Assembly: GCF_011764545.1 (NCBI RefSeq)
Contig: NZ_AP022870.1
Coordinates: 6,330,001 to 6,394,000 of the forward strand
DNA from: Phytohabitans flavus
GTDB lineage: Bacteria; Actinomycetota; Actinomycetes; Mycobacteriales; Micromonosporaceae
Direction of reading: 5' to 3'
Length of the DNA: 64,000 bases
Under the pieces are notes generated by a model, which saw nothing but the letters and a program-made list of their open reading frames with translations, made no database searches and had not been told where the DNA came from. A program made the position numbers and the translations under genes. This document shows, in pieces, positions 19,117 through 23,052 of this stretch. Position 1 is the first letter of the stretch; each line of letters opens with the position of its first letter.

Positions 19117-19190
19117 TGCGTCGCGCGAGGATCGAACTCGCCGCGGCCTGCTCATAAGACAGGTCCCACCAACCAGGTGAGCTGCGACGC
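19117..19190 (-). tRNA. tRNA-Ile(TAT)
   Basis: Acceptor GCGTCGC/GCGACGC, anticodon stem-loop CCTGT-CTTATGA-GCAGG, T-arm GCGAG-TTCGATC-CTCGC, A73, no CCA. Most bacteria read AUA with a CAT tRNA modified to lysidine; a TAT anticodon is rare. Confidence 0.92.
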
Positions 19191-19246
19191 ATAAGAGAGA
19201 TGCCGGGGGTTGGGTCTGAGGACGAGCGCTCCGGCACCGTACGTCG

Positions 19247-19331
19247 CTCCCGCGGCTGGACTCGAACCAGCAGAGGCTTTCGCCACCGGGTTAACAGCCC
19301 GGCCCGCTACCAAATTACGGTCTACACGGGA
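19247..19331 (-). tRNA. tRNA-Asn(GTT) with an extra variable-arm hairpin
   Basis: Acceptor TCCCGTG/CGCGGGA, anticodon stem-loop CCGGG-CTGTTAA-CCCGG, T-arm GCTGG-TTCGAGT-CCAGC, G73 as expected for Asn, no CCA. The variable region is about 14 bases and can fold as GGC-GAAA-GCC, so the molecule looks class II although tRNA-Asn is normally class I. Confidence 0.88.
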
Positions 19332-19332
19332 A

Positions 19333-19406
19333 TGGTCGCGCGTACGGGACTCGAACCCGTTTCCCCGACTTGAAAGGACGAGAGCCTACCCATAGCCGAA
19401 CGCGCG
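19333..19406 (-). tRNA. tRNA-Glu(TTC)
   Basis: Acceptor CGCGCGT/ACGCGCG, anticodon stem-loop TCGTC-CTTTCAA-GTCGG with one T-T mismatch, T-arm ACGGG-TTCGAGT-CCCGT, A73 and encoded CCA. Confidence 0.9.
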
Positions 19407-19411
19407 AGGTG

Positions 19412-19483
19412 TGCCCCGAGGAGGGTTCGAACCTCCGACATCCGCCTTGTCGAGACGGCGCTCTCCCACTGAGCTACCGGGGC
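19412..19483 (-). tRNA. tRNA-Val(GAC) with C33
   Basis: Acceptor GCCCCGG/TCGGGGC, anticodon stem-loop CCGTC-TCGACAA-GGCGG, T-arm GGAGG-TTCGAAC-CCTCC, A73, no CCA. The base before the anticodon is C instead of the near-universal T33. Confidence 0.88.
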
Positions 19484-19561
19484 TGGGAGCGGGAGCCGGA
19501 GTCGAACCGACGACCTCTGGATTATGAGCCCAGCGCGCTTCCGTAACTGCGCCATCCCGCA
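19484..19561 (-). tRNA. tRNA-Met(CAT) with a mismatched first acceptor pair
   Basis: Anticodon stem-loop CTGGG-CTCATAA-TCCAG, six acceptor pairs GCGGGA/TCCCGC with T1 facing T72, C73 and encoded CCA. A 1-72 mismatch is an initiator feature, but the D-stem (GCGC/GCGC) is elongator-like. Confidence 0.87.
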
Positions 19562-19563
19562 AG

Positions 19564-19637
19564 TGCGTCGCCAGGGACTCGAACCCTGAACCCTCCGGGT
19601 AAAAGCCGGATGTCTCTGCCAATTGAGCTTGCGACGC
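19564..19637 (-). tRNA. tRNA-Lys(TTT)
   Basis: Acceptor GCGTCGC/GCGACGC, anticodon stem-loop TCCGG-CTTTTAC-CCGGA, T-loop TTCGAGT, A73, no CCA. Confidence 0.95.
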
Positions 19638-19643
19638 TCGAAG

Positions 19644-19716
19644 TCTCCCGCCCAGGAGTTGAACCCGGAACCGTCGCGTTAGGACCGCGCTGCTCTGTCC
19701 GTTGAGCTAGCGGGAG
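19644..19716 (-). tRNA. tRNA-Arg(CCT)
   Basis: Acceptor CTCCCGC/GCGGGAG, anticodon loop GTCCTAA on a CGCG/CGCG stem with one flanking mismatch, T-arm CCGGG-TTCAACT-CCTGG, A73, no CCA. Confidence 0.92.
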
Positions 19717-19722
19717 AAGGTG

Positions 19723-19794
19723 TGCGGCACCCGGGAATCGAACCCGGCACGCTGGGCTTAGAAGGCCCGGCAGCGCATCCAGCGCACATGCCGC
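19723..19794 (-). tRNA. tRNA-Arg(TCT)
   Basis: Acceptor GCGGCAT/GTGCCGC, anticodon stem-loop CGGGC-CTTCTAA-GCCCA, T-arm CCGGG-TTCGATT-CCCGG, A73, no CCA. Confidence 0.93.
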
Positions 19795-19801
19795 ATATCG
19801 G

Positions 19802-19875
19802 TGGTACGCCGTGAAGGAATCGAACCTTCCTCTACTGGTTAAGAGCCAGCAGCTAAACCACTCAGCTAACGGCGC
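19802..19875 (-). tRNA. tRNA-Lys(CTT)
   Basis: Acceptor GCGCCGT/ACGGCGT, anticodon stem-loop GCTGG-CTCTTAA-CCAGT, T-arm GAAGG-TTCGATT-CCTTC, A73 and encoded CCA. Confidence 0.95.
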
Positions 19876-19876
19876 A

Positions 19877-19964
19877 TGGCGGAGAGGGTGGGAGTCGAAC
19901 CCACACGGGTCAAGCCCTACACCGTTTTCGAGACGGGCGCCGGCACCAATCGGCTGGCCTCTCC
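19877..19964 (-). tRNA. tRNA-Ser(CGA)
   Basis: Class II tRNA of 88 bases: acceptor GGAGAGG/CCTCTCC, anticodon loop CTCGAAA on CCGT/ACGG, long variable arm, G73 and encoded CCA. Confidence 0.95.
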
Positions 19965-19965
19965 G

Positions 19966-20038
19966 TACCCCTGGGACGAGTCGAACGTCCGACCTCCTGG
20001 TTCGTAGCCAGGCGCTCTTTCCGCTGAGCTACAGGGGC
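19966..20038 (-). tRNA. tRNA-Arg(ACG)
   Basis: Acceptor GCCCCTG/CAGGGGT, anticodon stem-loop CCTGG-CTACGAA-CCAGG, T-loop TTCGACT, A73, no CCA. A34 would need TadA deamination to inosine to read all CGU/C/A codons. Confidence 0.95.
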
Positions 20039-20039
20039 A

Positions 20040-20116
20040 TGGTCCCGTCGGAAGGAGTTGAACCTTCTGTCTCCTCGTTATCAGCGAGGCGCCTCTACCT
20101 CTTTGGCCTCGACGGG
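20040..20116 (-). tRNA. tRNA-Ile(GAT)
   Basis: Acceptor CCCGTCG/CGACGGG, anticodon stem-loop CCTCG-CTGATAA-CGAGG, T-arm GAAGG-TTCAACT-CCTTC, A73 and encoded CCA. Confidence 0.94.
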
Positions 20117-20117
20117 A

Positions 20118-20205
20118 TGGAGGAGGGTGTCGGATTCGAACCGACGCCGGGCGGGCCCGGTCTGCCTTAGCAGGGCAGCGCGATAGACCTCTCTGCCAAC
20201 CCTCC
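20118..20205 (-). tRNA. tRNA-Ser(GCT)
   Basis: Class II tRNA of 88 bases: acceptor GGAGGGT/ACCCTCC, anticodon stem-loop CTGCC-CTGCTAA-GGCAG, long variable arm, encoded CCA. The discriminator is T73 rather than the usual G73. Confidence 0.94.
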
Positions 20206-20209
20206 GTTG

Positions 20210-20285
20210 CGGCGCCGACGGGATTTGAACCCGCGCCCTCTGCCTTGACAGGGCAGCGCTCTAGACCAAGCTGAGCTACGACACC
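20210..20285 (-). tRNA. tRNA-Asp(GTC)
   Basis: Acceptor GGTGTCG/CGGCGCC with two wobbles, anticodon stem-loop CTGCC-CTGTCAA-GGCAG, T-loop TTCAAAT, G73 as expected for Asp, no CCA. Confidence 0.94.
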
Positions 20286-20296
20286 ATGTGCTTGCG

Positions 20297-20369
20297 TACC
20301 CGGAGCGCGATTCGAACGCGCACTGACGGCGGTCTGAGCGCCGCGCCTCTACCATTGGGCTACCCGGGC
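20297..20369 (-). tRNA. tRNA with Leu anticodon CAG on a class I scaffold
   Basis: Acceptor GCCCGGG/TCCGGGT, anticodon stem-loop CGGCG-CTCAGAC-CGCCG, T-arm GCGCG-TTCGAAT-CGCGC, A73, no CCA. The variable region is 5 bases (TCAGT), unlike the long arm of normal tRNA-Leu. Shares its body with the GAG tRNA at 20601. Confidence 0.85.
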
Positions 20370-20370
20370 A

Positions 20371-20442
20371 TGGTGGACAACCTCGGTATCGAACCGAGCA
20401 GGCGCTGCTTGCAAGGCAGCGCTGCACACCTGTGCGTCGCCC
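20371..20442 (-). tRNA. tRNA-Ala(TGC)
   Basis: Acceptor GGGCGAC/GTTGTCC includes the G3-T70 (G3:U70) pair that defines alanine. Anticodon stem-loop GCTGC-CTTGCAA-GCAGC, T-arm CTCGG-TTCGATA-CCGAG, A73 and encoded CCA. D-arm weak. Confidence 0.92.
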
Positions 20443-20447
20443 ATGAG

Positions 20448-20519
20448 AGCCAGCGGGGAGGCTCGAACTCCCTCCGCGCGCTTACGAGACGCGTGCACCA
20501 CCCGTCGTGCTGCGCTGGC
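20448..20519 (-). tRNA. tRNA-Thr(CGT)
   Basis: Acceptor GCCAGCG/CGCTGGC, anticodon stem-loop CGCGT-CTCGTAA-GCGCG, T-arm GGGAG-TTCGAGC-CTCCC, T73, no CCA. Confidence 0.93.
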
Positions 20520-20523
20520 ATGA

Positions 20524-20595
20524 AGCCGACGCCCAGGCTCGAACTGAGTCCTCCGGTTTACAAGACCGGGGCACAACCCGTTGTGCTTCGTCGGC
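20524..20595 (-). tRNA. tRNA-Thr(TGT)
   Basis: Acceptor GCCGACG/CGTCGGC, anticodon stem-loop CCGGT-CTTGTAA-ACCGG, T-arm CTCAG-TTCGAGC-CTGGG, T73, no CCA. Confidence 0.94.
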
Positions 20596-20600
20596 ATGCG

Positions 20601-20674
20601 TGCCCTCGGCGCGAGTCGAACGCGCACATGACCGCCTCCTCAAGACGGCGCCTCTGCCGTTGGGCTACGAGGGC
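20601..20674 (-). tRNA. tRNA with Leu anticodon GAG on a class I scaffold
   Basis: Acceptor GCCCTCG/CGAGGGC, anticodon stem-loop CCGTC-TTGAGGA-GGCGG, T-arm GCGCG-TTCGACT-CGCGC, A73 (the leucine discriminator), no CCA. The variable region is 6 bases. Confidence 0.85.
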
Positions 20675-20681
20675 AAGGTTG

Positions 20682-20755
20682 CTGGGAGCGGAGGATTCGA
20701 ACCTCCAACCTTCCGGTTCAGAGCCGGACGTGCTGCCAGGTTGCACCAGCTCCCA
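20682..20755 (-). tRNA. tRNA-Gln(CTG)
   Basis: Acceptor TGGGAGC/GCTCCCA, anticodon stem-loop TCCGG-CTCTGAA-CCGGA, T-arm GGAGG-TTCGAAT-CCTCC, G73, no CCA. Confidence 0.95.
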
Positions 20756-20758
20756 AAG

Positions 20759-20788
20759 GCGGCCGGCGGCGAGAGATGCGCCGGCCGC
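20759..20788 (-). terminator. hairpin after the HNH gene inside the tRNA array
   Basis: A perfect 10-bp stem (GCGGCCGGCG/CGCCGGCCGC) with a 10-base loop directly follows the HNH stop and precedes tRNA-Gln by 3 bases. Without a T run it may act as a processing or mRNA-stabilising hairpin rather than a full terminator. Confidence 0.5.
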
Positions 20789-20792
20789 TTCA

Positions 20793-21233
20793 TCAGCGCG
20801 TGGCGAACGACGCCCAGCTCGGGGTCGCCGGCTCGAACCGCAGCCGCAGGCCCGCCTCGGCGGGGGTGCGGTCGCCCTTGCGCTGGTTGCAGCCATCGCA
20901 CGCGGCGATGGTGTTGAGCCAGGTGTTCCGGCCGCCGCGGGAGCGGGGCAGGATGTGGTCGACGGTCGTGGCGTGCCCTTCGCAGTAGCCGCACCGGCGG
21001 CTGTCGCGGGCGAGGACACCGCTGCGGGACCAGGACGGTCCGGCGGTGTACCGCCACTTCGTGACGACGTACCGGACCAGGCGCACGACCGTCGGCACCG
21101 GGTATACGCCGATCACCCGGTCGGGCTGGGCCTCGTGTACCTCGGCGACTCGCCGGACCAGCATCCGTACCGCGTGGCGGAGACTGACCCGGTGGAGCGG
21201 GCCGAGGTCGGCGTTGATGACCAGGACGTCCAC
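20793..21233 (-). CDS. HNH endonuclease embedded in the tRNA array
   Basis: A 146-residue protein. The C-terminal half is a complete HNH nuclease domain: zinc-type pairs Cys81/Cys84 (CGYC) and Cys112/Cys115 (CDGC), catalytic Asp92-His93 in TVDHILPRSRGG, Asn107 in LNTIAAC and NQRKG. The N-terminal half (VLVINADLGPLHRVSLRHAVRML) is typical of small actinobacterial HNH proteins. It starts at a GTG with AGGGGG just upstream; the open frame extends into the tRNA-Gly and tRNA-Glu genes but that part is tRNA. It lies between tRNA-Gly and tRNA-Gln and may nick DNA to mobilise the array, or act in defence; neither is shown. Confidence 0.88.
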   Translation of the reverse strand: MDVLVINADLGPLHRVSLRHAVRMLVRRVAEVHEAQPDRVIGVYPVPTVVRLVRYVVTKWRYTAGPSWSRSGVLARDSRRCGYCEGHATTVDHILPRSRGGRNTWLNTIAACDGCNQRKGDRTPAEAGLRLRFEPATPSWASFATR

Positions 21234-21265
21234 CGGATCCCCCTTTCGTCGATGTGGCCGGTGGT

Positions 21266-21341
21266 TGGAGCGGTAGCGGGGACTCGAACCCCGCGCCTGC
21301 TGGTTGGAAGCCAGCCGCTCTACCGGATGAGCTACTACCGC
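21266..21341 (-). tRNA. tRNA-Gly(TCC)
   Basis: Acceptor GCGGTAG/CTACCGC, anticodon stem-loop GCTGG-CTTCCAA-CCAGC, T-arm CGGGG-TTCGAGT-CCCCG, T73 and encoded CCA. Same anticodon as the stand-alone tRNA at 17983 but a different body. Confidence 0.96.
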
Positions 21342-21342
21342 G

Positions 21343-21414
21343 CAGCGAGTAGGGGAATCGAACCCCTGTTTCCGGGTTGAGAACCCAGCGGCCTGGCCAC
21401 TAGCCGAACTCGCC
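21343..21414 (-). tRNA. tRNA-Glu(CTC)
   Basis: Acceptor GGCGAGT/ACTCGCT, anticodon stem-loop CTGGG-TTCTCAA-CCCGG, T-arm AGGGG-TTCGATT-CCCCT, G73, no CCA. Only one base separates it from tRNA-Gly. Confidence 0.94.
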
Positions 21415-21419
21415 ATGAG

Positions 21420-21491
21420 CGCCCTCCCCCTGAGTCGAACAGGGACCCCGCGGGCTTCAACCGCGTGCGCTACCGATTACGCCAAGAGGGC
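21420..21491 (-). tRNA. tRNA-Phe(GAA)
   Basis: Acceptor GCCCTCT/GGAGGGC, anticodon stem-loop CGCGG-TTGAAGC-CCGCG, T-arm CCCTG-TTCGACT-CAGGG, G73 (A73 is usual for Phe), no CCA. Confidence 0.92.
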
Positions 21492-21509
21492 ACGTTGAGC
21501 TACACCCCA
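21492..21509 (-). other. short tRNA 5'-end scar between tRNA-Phe and tRNA-Pro
   Basis: TGAGCTACACCCC here repeats the D-stem and acceptor 5' side of the array tRNA-Trp (21760-21772) with no tRNA body attached. It looks like a remnant of a deleted or recombined tRNA gene. Confidence 0.5.
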
Positions 21510-21513
21510 TACG

Positions 21514-21586
21514 TCGGGAACCGGGGAGTCGAACCCCGCGTTTCCTGATCCCAAATCAGGCCCGGTCACCGAGCCGGTCGTTCCCG
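21514..21586 (-). tRNA. tRNA-Pro(TGG)
   Basis: Acceptor CGGGAAC/GTTCCCG, anticodon stem-loop CCTGA-TTTGGGA-TCAGG, T-arm CGGGG-TTCGACT-CCCCG, A73, no CCA. Differs in body from the stand-alone tRNA-Pro(TGG). Confidence 0.95.
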
Positions 21587-21590
21587 ATTT

Positions 21591-21625
21591 GCCCAGCCGT
21601 CACCGAAGAAACAGCGCGGCTGGGC
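21591..21625. other. hairpin between tRNA-Trp and tRNA-Pro
   Basis: A 9-bp stem (GCCCAGCCG/CGGCTGGGC) with a 17-base loop in the 112-base gap after tRNA-Trp. It could pause transcription or guide processing. The rest of the gap holds no gene. Confidence 0.45.
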
Positions 21626-21698
21626 GCCTTTCGTGTCATGCCATCCACTGTGGAATTCTCAAATTTCGACGCCGCTACGCGAATTGCGCAGGGCAAAG

Positions 21699-21773
21699 CA
21701 GGGGCGGCAGGATTCGAACCCGCGACCTACGGTTTTGGAGACCGTCGCTCTAACCGGGCTGAGCTACACCCCT
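21699..21773 (-). tRNA. tRNA-Trp(CCA), first in the array
   Basis: Acceptor AGGGGTG/CGCCCCT, anticodon stem-loop ACGGT-CTCCAAA-ACCGT, T-loop TTCGAAT, G73 as expected for Trp, no encoded CCA. Confidence 0.96.
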
Positions 21774-21789
21774 ATGGGCCTGAGCTGCG

Positions 21790-21820
21790 TGGATACCGAA
21801 AGAGATACGTTGCCGGACAA
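21790..21820 (-). promoter_or_regulatory. candidate promoter of the tRNA array
   Basis: On the minus strand TTGTCC (21820-21815) and TATCCA (21795-21790) are 19 bases apart. Transcription would start about 10 bases before tRNA-Trp. It lies just downstream of a terminator, so the array would be a separate transcript from the 43-residue ORF. The spacer is longer than ideal. Confidence 0.4.
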
Positions 21821-21821
21821 C

Positions 21822-21857
21822 GAAAAAGCCGCCCGGTCCCTGGAGGGGTGGGCGGCT
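21822..21857 (-). terminator. intrinsic terminator after the 43-residue ORF
   Basis: On the minus strand an 8-bp stem (AGCCGCCC/GGGCGGCT) is followed immediately by TTTTTCG, one of the few terminators in the window with a real T run. It lies between a short ORF and the array, so it could also serve as an attenuator. Confidence 0.7.
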
Positions 21858-21873
21858 GAGCGCTACTTCTGCG

Positions 21874-22005
21874 CTACCGTCGCCGCCTGCCCTCAGAGGC
21901 TGTTTTCTCGCTCGCGATCAAATCACTGGGTCGGCCGACATACGGCATGCCCACGAGACCGCACAGCGGTAGCTGCTGCGATCCGTAGCCGGCGTGCCAG
22001 AACAT
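21874..22005 (-). CDS. 43-residue ORF upstream of the tRNA array, unknown
   Basis: A short reading frame starting MFWHAGYGSQQLPLCGL and ending in the basic tail TASEGRRRR. It has GAGGAG 6 bases before the ATG and a promoter-like TTGCGC-n17-TACCGT about 50 bases upstream, and is closed by an intrinsic terminator 16 bases after its stop. I do not recognise it. It may be a phage-like small protein or a leader peptide controlling entry into the tRNA array; nothing in the sequence decides between these. Confidence 0.5.
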   Translation of the reverse strand: MFWHAGYGSQQLPLCGLVGMPYVGRPSDLIASEKTASEGRRRR

Positions 22006-22035
22006 CGGAACTCCTCGGTCGTTGTTGATCGTTGC

Positions 22036-22064
22036 AGTAATAACGGTAAGGTGCGATCTCCACT
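22036..22064 (-). promoter_or_regulatory. candidate promoter of the 43-residue ORF
   Basis: Minus strand TTGCGC, 17 bases, TACCGT, reading toward the ATG at 22005. Consistent with a vegetative actinobacterial promoter. Confidence 0.4.
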
Positions 22065-22116
22065 CGCGCAACAGTCTTTTTGGTTGCGATGTTCCCGACG
22101 TACAAAAGCCGGGCGG

Positions 22117-22962
22117 CTAGAGGGCGCTGTGGCCGAGGATGGCCGGGACGACTACGTCCCATGTGGACTGCGGTGGGGTCTGGTGACCGACGCCGTCGAG
22201 CATGAGCAGTTGGGCGCGGTTGATTTCGCGGGCGAGCATCACCGCGTGGCCTGGCGGGAAGAACGGGTCGGCGGTGCCGTGGATGACGAGCGTCGGCGCC
22301 GTCACCTCGCCCAACCGGTGACGGGTGCCGTCGCTACCCTTCACCAGCGCGTGGTTCTTCATGCTCGACTCGATCTCGTGCGTACGCGCGACCACCTGGC
22401 GGGCGATCTCCCGCACGTACTCCTCGTCGAAGCTGTCCGGGCCGGCGAAGAGGCGCTGTTCCTCGACGATGTACTCGACCACGGCAGCCGGGTCGGACCA
22501 GTCCGGCTCGGCCGCCGGGTCGGCGAACGCCGCCTCGAGGCGCTCGTCCATCGGTGGCAGGTCGTCGTCCGCGCCGGTGCTGGTGGAGACGAGGGTGAGC
22601 GTGGCCACCCGCGGCGAGTGGTCGACCGCCAGGTGCTGGGCGATGCCGCCGCCCATCGAGATGCCGACCACGTGCGCGCGCCCGCCGGCGAGCAGGTCGA
22701 TCACGCCGGCGGCGTCCGCGATCAGGTCGTCGCCGGTGTAGCCGGGTGCGCCGGGCGGGTAGGTGGCCGAGCGGCCGGTGTCGCGGAAGTCGTACCGGAT
22801 CACGTGCCGGCCGCCCAGCGCGAGCCGCCGGCAGAAGTCGGCGTCCCACCAGTCCATGCTCGATGCCATGCCGCCGATCAGCAGGATCGCCGGCGCTTGC
22901 GGGTCACCGAAGGTCTCGGCGCACAGCTCCACCCCGTTGACGTGCACGATGGCCTCGCCCAT
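22117..22962 (-). CDS. alpha/beta-hydrolase-fold enzyme
   Basis: A 281-residue single-domain hydrolase. The oxyanion-loop region LLIGGMASSMDWW is followed by the nucleophile elbow GISMGGG, the acid Asp in IHGTADPFFPP and the catalytic His in DGVGHQTPP. Size and the GISMGGG motif fit the haloperoxidase/TpeA-like group of esterases; the substrate is unknown. It starts at an ATG. The stop is about 45 bases upstream of the promoter that leads into the tRNA-array region, so it may mark the array's right-hand chromosomal neighbour. Confidence 0.85.
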   Translation of the reverse strand: MGEAIVHVNGVELCAETFGDPQAPAILLIGGMASSMDWWDADFCRRLALGGRHVIRYDFRDTGRSATYPPGAPGYTGDDLIADAAGVIDLLAGGRAHVVGISMGGGIAQHLAVDHSPRVATLTLVSTSTGADDDLPPMDERLEAAFADPAAEPDWSDPAAVVEYIVEEQRLFAGPDSFDEEYVREIARQVVARTHEIESSMKNHALVKGSDGTRHRLGEVTAPTLVIHGTADPFFPPGHAVMLAREINRAQLLMLDGVGHQTPPQSTWDVVVPAILGHSAL

Positions 22963-23018
22963 GGCCCAAAGCTACCCCGGCCGGCGATATTGACGGTTGC
23001 AACTCCCCGGTCACATTA

Positions 23019-23035
23019 TTAGGAAAGTTTCCTAA
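23019..23035. promoter_or_regulatory. palindromic operator upstream of the GH18 chitinase
   Basis: TTAGGAAA-g-TTTCCTAA is a perfect 8+8 inverted repeat ending 17 bases before the chitinase start. Similar TTAGGAAAnTTTCCTAA sites occur upstream of actinobacterial glycosidase genes and are typical of ROK-type sugar repressors; that assignment is from memory and inferred. Confidence 0.7.
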
Positions 23036-23052
23036 CAGCAGGGAGGTCACCG

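Larger units (their letters stand above)
18707..21773 (-). other. tRNA array: 30 tRNA genes, 19 amino acids, with embedded HNH gene
   Basis: Thirty tRNA genes on one strand, most separated by 1-10 bases, consistent with one long precursor cut by RNases P and Z/E. Order 5' to 3': Trp, Pro, Phe, Glu, Gly, [HNH gene], Gln, Leu, Thr, Thr, Ala, Leu, Asp, Ser, Ile, Arg, Ser, Lys, Arg, Arg, Lys, Met, Val, Glu, Asn, Ile, Val, His, Tyr, Arg, Met. Only Cys is missing. Eight genes encode CCA and the rest do not. Discriminator bases mostly match each amino acid's identity rules. tRNA arrays of this kind are known in actinobacteria, but this composition includes several odd tRNAs. Confidence 0.95.

Noticed and set aside
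19201..19240. A possible additional partial tRNA (TGCCGG...CCGGCA) between tRNA-Ile and tRNA-Asn
   Set aside because: Only a short terminal pairing is present; no T-loop or anticodon arm can be drawn.
18669..21416. Several open frames of 70-360 codons across the tRNA region on both strands
   Set aside because: They run through tRNA genes, lack ribosome-binding sites and give products made of translated tRNA motifs (for example repeated GxxRTRAFQSHN-like strings).
18800..21600. Regularly spaced repeats resembling a CRISPR array
   Set aside because: The recurrent GAGTCGAAC-type words are reverse complements of tRNA T-arms; each unit folds as a cloverleaf and the intervening sequences are tRNA bodies, not uniform spacers.
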